NCBI RefSeq assembly: GCF_003428165.1
Contig: NZ_QLIQ01000002.1
Location: 62,001-126,000, forward strand
DNA from: Cysteiniphilum litorale
Lineage (GTDB): Bacteria > Pseudomonadota > Gammaproteobacteria > Francisellales > Francisellaceae
Direction: 5' to 3'
DNA length: 64,000 nucleotides
This document shows, piece after piece, positions 8,180 to 17,254 of this stretch. The position numbers were made by a program, and so were the translations under genes. The first letter of the stretch is position 1. Each line of letters opens with the position of its first letter. The notes under the pieces were generated by a model. It had not been told where the DNA came from. It did not search any database and worked only from the letters and a program-made list of their open reading frames with translations.

Positions 8180-8998
8180 ATGGACAAACAAACGATATTA
8201 ATTACCGGCTGCTCACATGGCGGTATCGGTTATGCCACGGCGAAATACTTAAAAACACAAGGTCATCGTGTTTTTGCCTCCGCCAGAAAGCCAGAGGACG
8301 TTGAAAAACTCACGGCTGAAGGCTTTGAAACTTACTTGATTGATGTGTTAGATGATGCGCAAATAGATGCAGCATTGGCTGACATTCTGCACAAAACAGG
8401 AGGCACATTAGATGTGTTATTTAATAATGCAGGTTTCTCACAAGCTGGTGCTCTAGAGGATATTCCGACAAAACACATCAAAGAGCAGTTTGATACGAAT
8501 TTTTTCGCACTTCATAATCTCACATGCAAAGCGCTCAAAATTATGCGTAAGCAAGGTCATGGTAAGATTATTCAGCATGGCTCTGTCTTAGGGCTCGTAT
8601 CACTTAAATATCGAGGTGCTTATAATGCTAGCAAATATGCCATTGAAGGCTTGGTCGATACAATGCGTCAAGAATTAAGAGGTTCTAACATCCATATGAC
8701 GATACTTAACACCGGACCGGTAACTAGTAAAATCCGAGAAAATTCGATGAAAACCGTTAAAAATATTGAGTTTAAAAATTCGGTGCATTTAAGTGACTAT
8801 AAAAAACTGATGTCAGGTAACCATAAACCCGTACCATTTAACGAGGAAGCAATCGCTGTAGCCAAGGTTGTTGAGAAAATTCTTAAAGCAAAAAATCCCG
8901 CACCGCGCTACAGCATCACAAAATTCACCCGTATCGCTAAGTTCTTGAAATGGATGCTACCCAGTCGCGCACTTGAACGTGTGTTAAGTAGATATTAA
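8180..8998 (+). CDS. Short-chain dehydrogenase/reductase
   Basis: Classical SDR oxidoreductase of 272 residues using NAD(P)H. The cofactor motif TGCSHGGIG is at residues 9-17, NNAG is near 87-90 and the catalytic Ser, Tyr and Lys are visible in GSVLG and YNASK. ARK after the second strand suggests NADP preference. The basic C-terminus (KFTRIAKFLKWMLPSR) may associate with the membrane. The substrate is unknown. It lies six bases after the small membrane-protein gene and sixteen before the next one, so an operon is likely. Confidence 0.85.
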   Translation: MDKQTILITGCSHGGIGYATAKYLKTQGHRVFASARKPEDVEKLTAEGFETYLIDVLDDAQIDAALADILHKTGGTLDVLFNNAGFSQAGALEDIPTKHIKEQFDTNFFALHNLTCKALKIMRKQGHGKIIQHGSVLGLVSLKYRGAYNASKYAIEGLVDTMRQELRGSNIHMTILNTGPVTSKIRENSMKTVKNIEFKNSVHLSDYKKLMSGNHKPVPFNEEAIAVAKVVEKILKAKNPAPRYSITKFTRIAKFLKWMLPSRALERVLSRY

Positions 8999-9014
8999 TA
9001 AAGGAATACCATCG

Positions 9015-10400
9015 ATGTCACCACAACGCGCTTTTTTACTTAACTGTATACGCCACCCGAGTATTTTATATTTCTGTATTTTGCCGGTATATGTCCCTAT
9101 TCGCGCATTAGCAGAAAGCATCTCCAGCTTTAACCAAGTTTTTAAAGATGACTTTGAACGGCTATATTTCTTCTCGGATATGCTGATTATTGGTGCGATT
9201 TTAGGACTCATTACTTGGCTTACGGTTATGCTGACTGAAAAACTTGTCAAAGATGTCAAACAAAAATCAGACGCGCTGACAATGGTTGGTTTCTTCTGCC
9301 CATTTTTATTGATGTTAACCACCTATATTTTACTCTCCGGACGCTTTGGCGGTGGTGCGCTATACATGACGATGGGGGTGCACTTCTTTTTACTATCTTA
9401 TCTCGGCAATCAAGTCGTATTACATACTAAACGTTATCAACTTATCGCAGAAAACTCACTTTCCAATGAGATCAAAAACAACCTGATGTCATTTATCGTC
9501 AACACTCTTGGGATTATTGTCACCATTTTATTTGTTGGCTTCTCTTTTTTAAATCTGCTGCTACCTTTCACCTTGGCAACTTCAATTTGTGGTGCTGTTT
9601 TTTATTACTTCCGTTTTGTGCGTAGCATTGGGTCCTTCAATATACAGGTGTTTTTAAAATGCCTACTATCCTTTGCCATAGGCGCATTATTAGCACTGTT
9701 GTGTGGTGCATTAATGTATCGTTGGCATAATATCGCTGACGCACTTGTCATTGTCATTATTGCTTTTCTGAGCATTGCCATTGCGATCAAAACCAAACCA
9801 CGCTATGTCATGCTCTGTATCAATGGCGCAAGTCAATATAGTATTGTTGTTTATGTATTGATGTCATCGGTACTGTTGTTTTTATTCGATGATCAATTGT
9901 CACAAATCTATCAAGCGGTTTATCCATTAGAGCCTGTGTTTTCATTAATTGTCGTAATTATTGGTTTGCGTCTTATTTTGCGCAAGAAAAGCCAAACAAC
10001 TGATGCAACCATACGCCAGAATATCTTTTTATTTGGTATGTTGATGTTGCCGCTATTGTGGTGCTTTTACACCATTGGCTCAGCCAATATAGCTTGGGTG
10101 TTGCTTGCCGTTATCATATTTTTTATTATTTACGCAATTGTCGAATATGTCGTCATGTTTAACCTAAGACAAATCATCTTTACCAATCAATATTCAAACC
10201 AAACAAATACCCTATTAAGCACATATCTTAATATCTTGTATCAAGGGTTTATTCCAGTGATTTACTTAAGCATTGCCTCATTACTACACCGCTACTCAAT
10301 GATGGCTTTTAAAGAGGTATTGTTATCTAGCCTGCTTATTTTGGTGCTATTGGTGATCATCTTTAATTTCATCACACAGCTCACGTTACGAAAATGCTAA
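9015..10400 (+). CDS. Polytopic inner-membrane protein, unknown
   Basis: 461 residues with roughly a dozen hydrophobic segments spread along the whole length, for example about 50-75, 90-107, 115-135, 160-185, 220-240 and several up to 455. The fold could be transporter-like, but no MFS, MATE or other signature motif was recognised. The start ATG follows an AAGGAA signal. It is the last gene of the closely spaced cluster that begins at 7216. Confidence 0.7.
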   Translation: MSPQRAFLLNCIRHPSILYFCILPVYVPIRALAESISSFNQVFKDDFERLYFFSDMLIIGAILGLITWLTVMLTEKLVKDVKQKSDALTMVGFFCPFLLMLTTYILLSGRFGGGALYMTMGVHFFLLSYLGNQVVLHTKRYQLIAENSLSNEIKNNLMSFIVNTLGIIVTILFVGFSFLNLLLPFTLATSICGAVFYYFRFVRSIGSFNIQVFLKCLLSFAIGALLALLCGALMYRWHNIADALVIVIIAFLSIAIAIKTKPRYVMLCINGASQYSIVVYVLMSSVLLFLFDDQLSQIYQAVYPLEPVFSLIVVIIGLRLILRKKSQTTDATIRQNIFLFGMLMLPLLWCFYTIGSANIAWVLLAVIIFFIIYAIVEYVVMFNLRQIIFTNQYSNQTNTLLSTYLNILYQGFIPVIYLSIASLLHRYSMMAFKEVLLSSLLILVLLVIIFNFITQLTLRKC

Positions 10401-10408
10401 TGCATACG

Positions 10409-10437
10409 TTGACAAAACGCTTGATTTAGCCAGAATG
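10409..10437 (+). promoter_or_regulatory. Candidate promoter of ridA
   Basis: A perfect -35 TTGACA (10409-10414) lies 17 bp before AGAATG (10432-10437), which is a weak -10. An AAGGAA ribosome-binding site precedes ridA. Confidence 0.45.
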
Positions 10438-10467
10438 AAATTGCTCTTAAAAATCTAAGGAATATTT

Positions 10468-10845
10468 ATGAAAGAAGTCGTACAAACCAATAACGCACCA
10501 CAGGCAATAGGTCCCTATGTGCAAGCAGTTAAGATCAATGGCATGCTCTATACCTCAGGACAAATTGCCTTAAATTCTAATGGTGAATTAGTTCAAGGCG
10601 ATATTAAAGTACAAGCAAAACAAGTGATGCAAAATTTAAAAGCCGTTGTTGAAGCTGCCGGAAGTAGCATGGATACACTGATCAAGACCACTTGTTTTAT
10701 TAAAAACATGGATGACTTTGTCGCGTTTAATGAAGTTTATGCATCATTTTTTCAAGGAATAACACCACCGGCACGCTCATGTGTTGAAGTCGCACGCTTA
10801 CCCAAAGATGTGTTAATTGAAGTTGAGGCAATTGCTGAGATTTAA
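10468..10845 (+). CDS. ridA: RidA family reactive intermediate deaminase
   Basis: 125-residue member of the RidA/YjgF/YER057c family, which hydrolyses reactive enamine/imine intermediates released by PLP enzymes. Family landmarks are AIGPYVQAVK at the start, YTSGQIALN, and the substrate-binding arginine in PPARSCVEVARLP near the C-terminus. Length is normal. It appears to be transcribed from its own promoter. Confidence 0.95.
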   Translation: MKEVVQTNNAPQAIGPYVQAVKINGMLYTSGQIALNSNGELVQGDIKVQAKQVMQNLKAVVEAAGSSMDTLIKTTCFIKNMDDFVAFNEVYASFFQGITPPARSCVEVARLPKDVLIEVEAIAEI

Positions 10846-11005
10846 TCATTCGACTTTGTTTTTGCTTCACTCAAGCCACCTAATATTCAATTAAAATCAC
10901 CCACATCTAGCATGCATTACAATCAATACCACGTATTTATTACGCGTCACTTGCTATTTGTTATACTCTATACTGCCCATGGAAAAATCAAGATAGGATC
11001 TAAAT

Positions 11006-13519
11006 ATGCTAAATACGACGCTACAACCAAAATCACTTGCCCTAGGCATTCTCTTAAGCTTAGGTGCTTTTAGTTATGCAATGAGTACCCCGCAGCCAAT
11101 TGACTGCATTAGCGCCAACATCAACATCGATCAACCCGATGTAACTGCATATTACAAAGCAGTTAAGATTCAATTTACCAATCACTGTGGTAAGCCAGTT
11201 AATCTCAAAAATGCGTTGGTACAGTTCAAAGCCAATAGCACAGTAAAAAATGTTTGGAGCACTTCGAATTTCGTTAACTCTTATTTAAACCCACCAAGTA
11301 ATCACAACGGTTTAGTAAGTTTTACCATTGCTAAAAACAAAGATGAAACCTTAAATGTTAATCAATCATTCTCTGTTCAATTTGGATTGAACTTCCCTTT
11401 GGCTGAATTAGCTAAAGTTTCTAATGCGCAGATTTATGGCAATGACACCCCGGTGAGCGAAAATGGGAAAATACAGTTTACCTTTAAATCCAACGCCCAA
11501 CTTCAAGGGACATCCAAAGTGACGCTTAGCCGTGCTGGAGAGCCGATCAGAACGCTGAACAATAGCAATTGGACAGCCGATCAAACCAGCTTAATTGATC
11601 ATCTAGATTATGGTGACTACACTTTGAATGCCAACAAAATTGGCAATTGCACTGCAGTATTTTCACCAAGCAATGCGTTAAACATTAATAGTGACAATAT
11701 CAACTCGCTAAGTTTAAGTTATCAATGTACAACGCCTAGCGAACAAGGAAGCATCAAAGTTTCTCTACCGCCAGCTCCTTTAAGTGGCATAGGTAGTGAT
11801 ACAACAGTAACGCTTACACACGATGGACAAGCACAAACTAAAGCACTTAACTGGAATAGCAATTATACTTTTCAATCGCTAAGTTATGGTGATTATACCT
11901 TACAATTTCAGTCCGTTAGCGATGGTAAAAATGTTGCCAATGCCGCTGATCAAAACATCAATATCAGCCAAGATCAAAAGCAGGTTAGCGTGACACCTCA
12001 TTACCAAGTTTCACCACTTGTTACAGTCATTACACCTTTTACGGTTACTAGCGATCATGAAACCACCTTAGAACTCACGCTCAAAGATAATAACTACAAA
12101 ACGACGTTCAATTTCACGCGTCAAATCCCATCAGGCAACTCCACACAAACCCTTGAGCTTCCTGCCAATGACAGTTTTACTTTGTCAGTTAATGCTGCAA
12201 GTGGTACTGCTAGCACCGATAAAACCCAGTTCAATACCTCTTCAGGCACCCAACAAAATGCCTTTAATGTCAATATTGTCAATCAACAGTCAAACTACGG
12301 GAAACTCACCTATCACGTTGGTTTCCCAGTGAGTGATTATGCGCATAGTGCAGAATCAATTGAGCTTAGTGATCCTAAATTTGCACCACTGATATTATCT
12401 AATTACGTTGCCGGAGAGTTGCTAAATTATATGATAAAAACACATTACCCACAGTGGTCTGTCGATAAGGATTATATTGCAGGATCTTTATTTGCACAGC
12501 TTCTACAGGAGAATATCAGTACTAGTAACTATCCCGGTGGATTGTTTATCAATAATGAAACAGCGAGAAAACAATTACTTAATGCAGGTCAAGGTGGCCC
12601 ATATCAACTCAATGACTACTCTAAGCGCCTACCAAGCGTTGATGTCCCCGGATCCCTTGGGCTCATTAACTATACAGTTCTACAGAAATCTTTAGGCTAT
12701 AGTATTGCATCACAAGACAATGGTACGCAAACTGGCTCAACAGGACCTGAAACACTCGATAATATCTATTTTGGTCCACTTGCGGCGGCTTATTTTCATT
12801 TAAATGATATAAATCGCATTGAGGTCAATAACAGCACAACATGGGGGCCACAGGCGCATAGCTGGAGCAAATGTGTACAAGCATTAAATGCCAATCAATT
12901 TGCCTATTTTGATATGATTCTTAATGCCGCATATAATGCGGGGACTTACTCCGATATTCTAGGCACACTCATTGATCTTTGTGCGTATCCACAAGAATTA
13001 AGTCAATATTTGCCAAATCTAGCAAACTTTAGCTTAAATGACAGCGCATATATCAATGCCTTTCAACTACCTACGCTAGCAGATGGCTACAAACCAAAGA
13101 GCCTACCACAGTGGTATAAAGGCACGACATTCATTCTTTACCCACGACAAGTGCAATACTATATTGATCAACTAACTAACAACAATAAAACACTGGCACA
13201 ATATGGCTTACAGGTGAATAACTCTTTTGCTTTTAGCATTGCACAATTACAAAAAGTCTTTGCGGAAAGTATGCACACATTAGCTTATGGTAAAACGGCG
13301 AGTGATTATCAATTTATCAGCATTGACAGCGCCAATGCAGCATTTGCAAAAAGCATGGAGCAAAATGGGCTATCAAGTGGCATAATTCTGAACTTAAACA
13401 ACAGTAATGATCGCAAAGAAATGTATCAGCTGCTGAATGATGCTTTTGCCTCATTAGAGCAAACGCTAGGATTTAAGTTTAACGCCACAACAGAAGAAAA
13501 CTTTAACCAAGTGTCATAA
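11006..13519 (+). CDS. Large secreted modular protein, possible carbohydrate-active enzyme
   Basis: 837 residues with a signal peptide (about 1-27, ending SYAMS). An N-terminal beta-rich domain (about 30-150) with two cysteines, C34 and C61, resembles carbohydrate-binding or Ig-like modules. Two related beta modules follow, about 153-243 and 248-335, each containing the phrase YGDYTL (202-207 and 294-299), and then a third beta region to about 430. The C-terminal 370 residues are helical and contain an acidic residue, E502, followed by GGPYQLNDYS (530-539). That spacing is loosely like lysozyme or transglycosylase folds, but this is speculative. A secreted polysaccharide-binding or -degrading role is the best guess. 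Gene and flanks have ordinary AT-rich composition. Confidence 0.7.
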   Translation: MLNTTLQPKSLALGILLSLGAFSYAMSTPQPIDCISANINIDQPDVTAYYKAVKIQFTNHCGKPVNLKNALVQFKANSTVKNVWSTSNFVNSYLNPPSNHNGLVSFTIAKNKDETLNVNQSFSVQFGLNFPLAELAKVSNAQIYGNDTPVSENGKIQFTFKSNAQLQGTSKVTLSRAGEPIRTLNNSNWTADQTSLIDHLDYGDYTLNANKIGNCTAVFSPSNALNINSDNINSLSLSYQCTTPSEQGSIKVSLPPAPLSGIGSDTTVTLTHDGQAQTKALNWNSNYTFQSLSYGDYTLQFQSVSDGKNVANAADQNINISQDQKQVSVTPHYQVSPLVTVITPFTVTSDHETTLELTLKDNNYKTTFNFTRQIPSGNSTQTLELPANDSFTLSVNAASGTASTDKTQFNTSSGTQQNAFNVNIVNQQSNYGKLTYHVGFPVSDYAHSAESIELSDPKFAPLILSNYVAGELLNYMIKTHYPQWSVDKDYIAGSLFAQLLQENISTSNYPGGLFINNETARKQLLNAGQGGPYQLNDYSKRLPSVDVPGSLGLINYTVLQKSLGYSIASQDNGTQTGSTGPETLDNIYFGPLAAAYFHLNDINRIEVNNSTTWGPQAHSWSKCVQALNANQFAYFDMILNAAYNAGTYSDILGTLIDLCAYPQELSQYLPNLANFSLNDSAYINAFQLPTLADGYKPKSLPQWYKGTTFILYPRQVQYYIDQLTNNNKTLAQYGLQVNNSFAFSIAQLQKVFAESMHTLAYGKTASDYQFISIDSANAAFAKSMEQNGLSSGIILNLNNSNDRKEMYQLLNDAFASLEQTLGFKFNATTEENFNQVS

Positions 13520-13589
13520 TCCGCCCGCTATATAGTGATCTATAACCAAGTTGCAGCAGCCAATACCTCTCCCCTTGTGGGATTGCTCG

Positions 13590-13623
13590 TTCAGCTTAAG
13601 CTTAAGCTTAAGCTTAAGCTGAA
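13590..13623. repeat. 34-bp perfect palindrome containing repeated AAGCTT sites
   Basis: TTCAGC followed by four TTAAGC units and TGAA reads identically on both strands. Weaker complementary flanks (CTCGTTCAG against CTGAACGGGCGAGAGGG) extend the hairpin. It lies between the convergent secreted-protein and ampG genes, where a bidirectional terminator is expected, though no T-run follows. Confidence 0.7.
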
Positions 13624-13666
13624 CGGGCGAGAGGGAATTAAAGCACGACTTACTCTTGATTCATGA

Positions 13667-14950
13667 CTACCCATGCAGATTTGCCATGGAAATAATCTGC
13701 TTGCGTGCCAGCCATATGCCAAAGGTGACAATGCAGCCAAGAATAAAACTTAATAAAAACAACATCTCCCAACCGTAGCCTGCTTGAACATTGCCCGCTA
13801 ATGGCCCTACTAATACACGTCCTAATGAGTCGATCGAGCTTAATACTGCAAACTGTGTCGCTGAGAAGCTTTTATTGACAAGGCTCATAATCATTGCCAC
13901 TAATACGGCAGTACCCATTGCACCAACCATATATTCAACCGCAACGGAGATTACCATTAAATAATAATTCTTCCCTTCAAATGCTAACCACATATACATT
14001 AAGTTTGCCGCTGCCATCATAAAGCTAAAGATTAAAAATGTCCGAAACAAGCCAAACCCTTTAGCTAACATGCCACCTAATACTAGACCAATAAAGGTAA
14101 AAATTAAGGCATTGGTTTTATACGATACGGCAATCGTGACTTTATCAAAGCCAAGCTCGGCAAAGAAAACGGTATTAAGTGAAAATGCCAACGCATCACT
14201 AAACTTATAAAAGATAATAATCAACAGCACAACAATCGCCACAGCAAAGCCGCGACGCGTAAAGAAATCATAAAATGGTAAAACAACCGCATCGGCAAAA
14301 GTTTTTGGGCGATTATCCACTGTGGTTTCCCGCGCTAGAAAGGTGCCGATCATTGCCACTGCAAAAAATGGGGTAAGCGCAAAAATACCAGTTTGCCAGT
14401 TATTATCAAAGTATTTAACCATGATTAACAAAAATGCACCCGTGACCATCATTGCCACACGATAGCCTAATACCGAGATAGAGCTACCTAATGCGCGCTC
14501 ATCTTCATCTAGCACTTCTGTTTGATAGGCATTAATCGCAATATCTTGCGTCGCTGAGAAAAAGCAAATTGCCAAGGCAATACCGGCGATAATTAACGAT
14601 GATTGCGCAGGTGAGAATTGACTCAATAAAAACACACAGACAATTAATAATAGCTGCATTAATAAAATCCAGCCCTTGCGTCTGCCGAAATATTTAAAGC
14701 TTATGCGATCAATCACCGGTGACCATAGATATTTTACTGTATACGGCAACGCGACAAGCGATAATAAACCAATATCTTGAATGCTAACTCCTGCTTCGTG
14801 ATACCAATAGGTTAATGATGATGCCGTAAGCATCAACGGCAAGCCTGACGAGTAGCCTAAAATAAACATCACCAGCATTTTGCGACTTTTAAATAAGCCT
14901 GCAATACTGTCTATGGTTGCCGCTTTTAACTGTTGTGAAAAACCACTCAT
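13667..14950 (-). CDS. ampG: AmpG-like muropeptide permease (MFS)
   Basis: Inner-membrane MFS transporter of 427 residues with about twelve helices, predicted to import GlcNAc-anhydroMurNAc peptides for cell-wall recycling. The N-terminal GYSSGLPLMLTASSLTYW, VALPYTVKYLWSPVIDR and FGRRKGW motifs are characteristic of AmpG. The start is taken at ATG 14950-14948 because GGAGG lies seven bases upstream; an in-frame ATG nine codons earlier is less likely. It follows anmK, whose substrate it delivers. Confidence 0.88.
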   Translation of the reverse strand: MSGFSQQLKAATIDSIAGLFKSRKMLVMFILGYSSGLPLMLTASSLTYWYHEAGVSIQDIGLLSLVALPYTVKYLWSPVIDRISFKYFGRRKGWILLMQLLLIVCVFLLSQFSPAQSSLIIAGIALAICFFSATQDIAINAYQTEVLDEDERALGSSISVLGYRVAMMVTGAFLLIMVKYFDNNWQTGIFALTPFFAVAMIGTFLARETTVDNRPKTFADAVVLPFYDFFTRRGFAVAIVVLLIIIFYKFSDALAFSLNTVFFAELGFDKVTIAVSYKTNALIFTFIGLVLGGMLAKGFGLFRTFLIFSFMMAAANLMYMWLAFEGKNYYLMVISVAVEYMVGAMGTAVLVAMIMSLVNKSFSATQFAVLSSIDSLGRVLVGPLAGNVQAGYGWEMLFLLSFILGCIVTFGIWLARKQIISMANLHG

Positions 14951-14983
14951 TGTTATCCCTCCAAAATCTAATTTCACGCTACA

Positions 14984-16087
14984 CTAGCAAGCGTGATAAC
15001 TTCCTGCAATAACATCTTTTTTACTTCCTGTTGTTGCTGAGAATGCTATTTTTATCTTATTGATATGACAATAAGCAAACCACGCAAAGGCAATGGCTTC
15101 AATCCACGCTTCATCAACGCCCAAAGCATTAATTGCCTGCACATTGATAGCTGGTAAATATTCTTGAAGCAAGTCCAATAAGAACTCATTACGTGCGCCA
15201 CCACCTGCGACATACAGTGCTTTAGTATCAGCTTGATATCTTAAGATAGCCTCCGCAATCGAGCGTGCTGTTAAATGATGTAAGGTTGCTTGCACATCTT
15301 GTATATGCTCATCGGTAGACAACTGATTCTCTAACCATTGCAGATTAAAATACTCAAGCCCCGTACTTTTAGGGGCGCTCTGCGCAAAATAAGGATCTTG
15401 CATTAATCGATCTAGCAACTTGGGCAATAATATGCCACCGCGCCCCCAATGACCTGCTTGATCATAAGCTTGTCCACGATGCTTATTGATCCATTGATCG
15501 ATCAAGGTATTGGCGGGCCCCGTATCAAAACCAATAAGCGGCTTCTTAGGGTGTAGACAAGTAATATTAGCAATACCACCTAAATTTAGAATGACTCGCG
15601 GCGTACCTTTATCAGCAAAGAATGCTTGATGAAAGACCGGCACGAGAGGTGCGCCTTGTCCACCAAAAATCATATCTTTATTGCGAAAATCATTGATAAC
15701 TGGAATACCTGTGAGTGCCGTGAGCACATTACCACTACCTAACTGAATGCTGAATTTACGCACGCCCTGCGGCTGGTGATAAACCGTCTGTCCATGGCAG
15801 CCAATGGCAATAATATCTTCTGCATTAAGGTTATTTTCTGTCAATATTTTTGTAACGCACTGCGCATAACTTTCGGCTAGCTGATAATCCAAATCTCCGA
15901 AATCAAATAACGATAATTGATAATCTTGCGCGAAGATATTTTTAATTCTCGCCTTAATCTCCGCGGGATAGGCGAAGCTTTGCTGTGCTTTAAGACTAAA
16001 TGAATCATCTTTAAAATCAACAACAACACAATCAATCGCATCCATACTGGTGCCCGACATAATGCCAATATAATACTTGCCACTCAT
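14984..16087 (-). CDS. anmK: Anhydro-N-acetylmuramic acid kinase
   Basis: Cytoplasmic kinase (367 residues) that opens and phosphorylates 1,6-anhydro-MurNAc to MurNAc-6-phosphate in peptidoglycan recycling. The ATP-binding YIGIMSGTSMDAID is at the N-terminus, GFDTGPANTLIDQW is mid-protein and YVAGGGARNEFLLDLL is near the C-terminus, all family hallmarks. The ATG overlaps the upstream gene by four bases, and ampG follows 33 bp later in the same direction. Confidence 0.95.
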   Translation of the reverse strand: MSGKYYIGIMSGTSMDAIDCVVVDFKDDSFSLKAQQSFAYPAEIKARIKNIFAQDYQLSLFDFGDLDYQLAESYAQCVTKILTENNLNAEDIIAIGCHGQTVYHQPQGVRKFSIQLGSGNVLTALTGIPVINDFRNKDMIFGGQGAPLVPVFHQAFFADKGTPRVILNLGGIANITCLHPKKPLIGFDTGPANTLIDQWINKHRGQAYDQAGHWGRGGILLPKLLDRLMQDPYFAQSAPKSTGLEYFNLQWLENQLSTDEHIQDVQATLHHLTARSIAEAILRYQADTKALYVAGGGARNEFLLDLLQEYLPAINVQAINALGVDEAWIEAIAFAWFAYCHINKIKIAFSATTGSKKDVIAGSYHAC

Positions 16088-16473
16088 GATTTATTCCGCT
16101 TCTTATCTTTTAGGTAATTCGCCAAAGGTAGTGCAAACATACCAACAAACAATACCAATGCGATAAAAAATAATAGCTGCAACCACCAAGGAAAAGAGAG
16201 CATTACCTGCCACGCATGATTAAGCTGTGAGGTAGCACTTGCAAATACTTGTTTTTCTGCCGGCATATAACGCGCTGACACCATTGACACAGACACCAGA
16301 TAAAATAGCGTCACGATATACAACAACCCATATTGCTTATAGCGTTTGATCTTAAGATATTTTTTCTCAAGAAAGTAACTGATCTCATGATCATCATCAC
16401 TGGCGCAACTTGAGGTTAAGGTTTTAATCCAGAAAAATGCCAACACAACGGCATAAATAACAAATACAATCAT
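16084..16473 (-). CDS. Small membrane protein between dsbG-like and anmK genes
   Basis: 129 residues from ATG 16473. A TTG seven codons upstream would overlap the preceding gene and is less likely. Three hydrophobic segments are seen, at about residues 1-15, 48-65 and 96-118, with a charged cytoplasmic stretch (SDDDHEISYFLEKKYLKIKR) after the first and a lysine-rich C-terminus. No family was recognised. Its overlap with anmK and four-base distance from the thiol oxidoreductase gene place it in an envelope-related operon. Confidence 0.6.
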   Translation of the reverse strand: MIVFVIYAVVLAFFWIKTLTSSCASDDDHEISYFLEKKYLKIKRYKQYGLLYIVTLFYLVSVSMVSARYMPAEKQVFASATSQLNHAWQVMLSFPWWLQLLFFIALVLFVGMFALPLANYLKDKKRNKS

Positions 16474-16477
16474 CGAC

Positions 16478-17152
16478 TTACCAACTTTTAGCAACGCTTT
16501 TTATAAATACATCTACTTTCCGCTCATTCTCTGTCAATGCCGCACTATCGGCTTTTAAAGGGAGCAATGCACCACCGCTAACTCTTGCTTGACCTGCTGT
16601 GTTTTTATATACCACGACAGGCACTGAGTTGATTAACCCTTTTAGAATCGTCATATTGTGATTAAATTGCTCAATTTCTTTGCTTGTCGGATTGCTCACT
16701 GGTGTGATACCACCCTCTTCCTTAGCATAATTAAAACCATTTTCATTTTGCTTTAATGCCTCAAGCGGTGATTTGGCACTTAAAAGAGCCATTGTTTTTA
16801 ATGGGCTTGAACGTTTGATAATGCCAATAGGCACCCAGCGAATTGCTAAATTACCAGCATCTACTTGCTTTTGAGTTGCCTCAAATAACGCATGGCAGAA
16901 AATACAGTTAGGATCAAAGATCACATACATATTGCGCGCTGCCGTTTTTGCGCCCTGCTCAATGAAATTTGCCGTTTGCAGTGCTTGGTATAATTTTTGA
17001 GCTGCTGGGTCAGTTGAATTTAAATCGATATTTTGTGTTTTGTTACTTCCTTTGTCATGAGCGCCAAAAAAGTAATACGCACCACCTAAAACAATAATCA
17101 ATGTAACCAATAGCAGTAATATACGTCTTGCCATAAACTCAGTCCATTTCAT
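16478..17152 (-). CDS. DsbG/DsbC-like periplasmic thiol:disulfide oxidoreductase
   Basis: 224-residue protein with an N-terminal membrane anchor or uncleaved signal (about 9-28) and a thioredoxin-fold domain. The active-site motif is FDPNCIFCHALF (CIFC), and IRWVPIGII and a loop with SVPVVVY (cis-Pro) follow. This pattern is closest to DsbG. It probably reduces or protects periplasmic cysteines. ATG 17152 is used; ATG 17134 (residue 7) is an alternative, and neither has a strong ribosome-binding site. Confidence 0.8.
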   Translation of the reverse strand: MKWTEFMARRILLLLVTLIIVLGGAYYFFGAHDKGSNKTQNIDLNSTDPAAQKLYQALQTANFIEQGAKTAARNMYVIFDPNCIFCHALFEATQKQVDAGNLAIRWVPIGIIKRSSPLKTMALLSAKSPLEALKQNENGFNYAKEEGGITPVSNPTSKEIEQFNHNMTILKGLINSVPVVVYKNTAGQARVSGGALLPLKADSAALTENERKVDVFIKSVAKSW

Positions 17153-17254
17153 CCAATCAAAAGTAAGCTCAAGCCTAGCGAATTTCGTCTACTTTAGCCA
17201 CTTTTTATTGCTGGATTTATTTCAAACGAACACATTCGCAGAAGTAAGTCATCA

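Noticed and set aside
13590-13623. Palindrome as an att or dif-type site
   Set aside because: No integrase, no duplication and no XerC/XerD arms; the sequence is a simple unit repeat between convergent genes.
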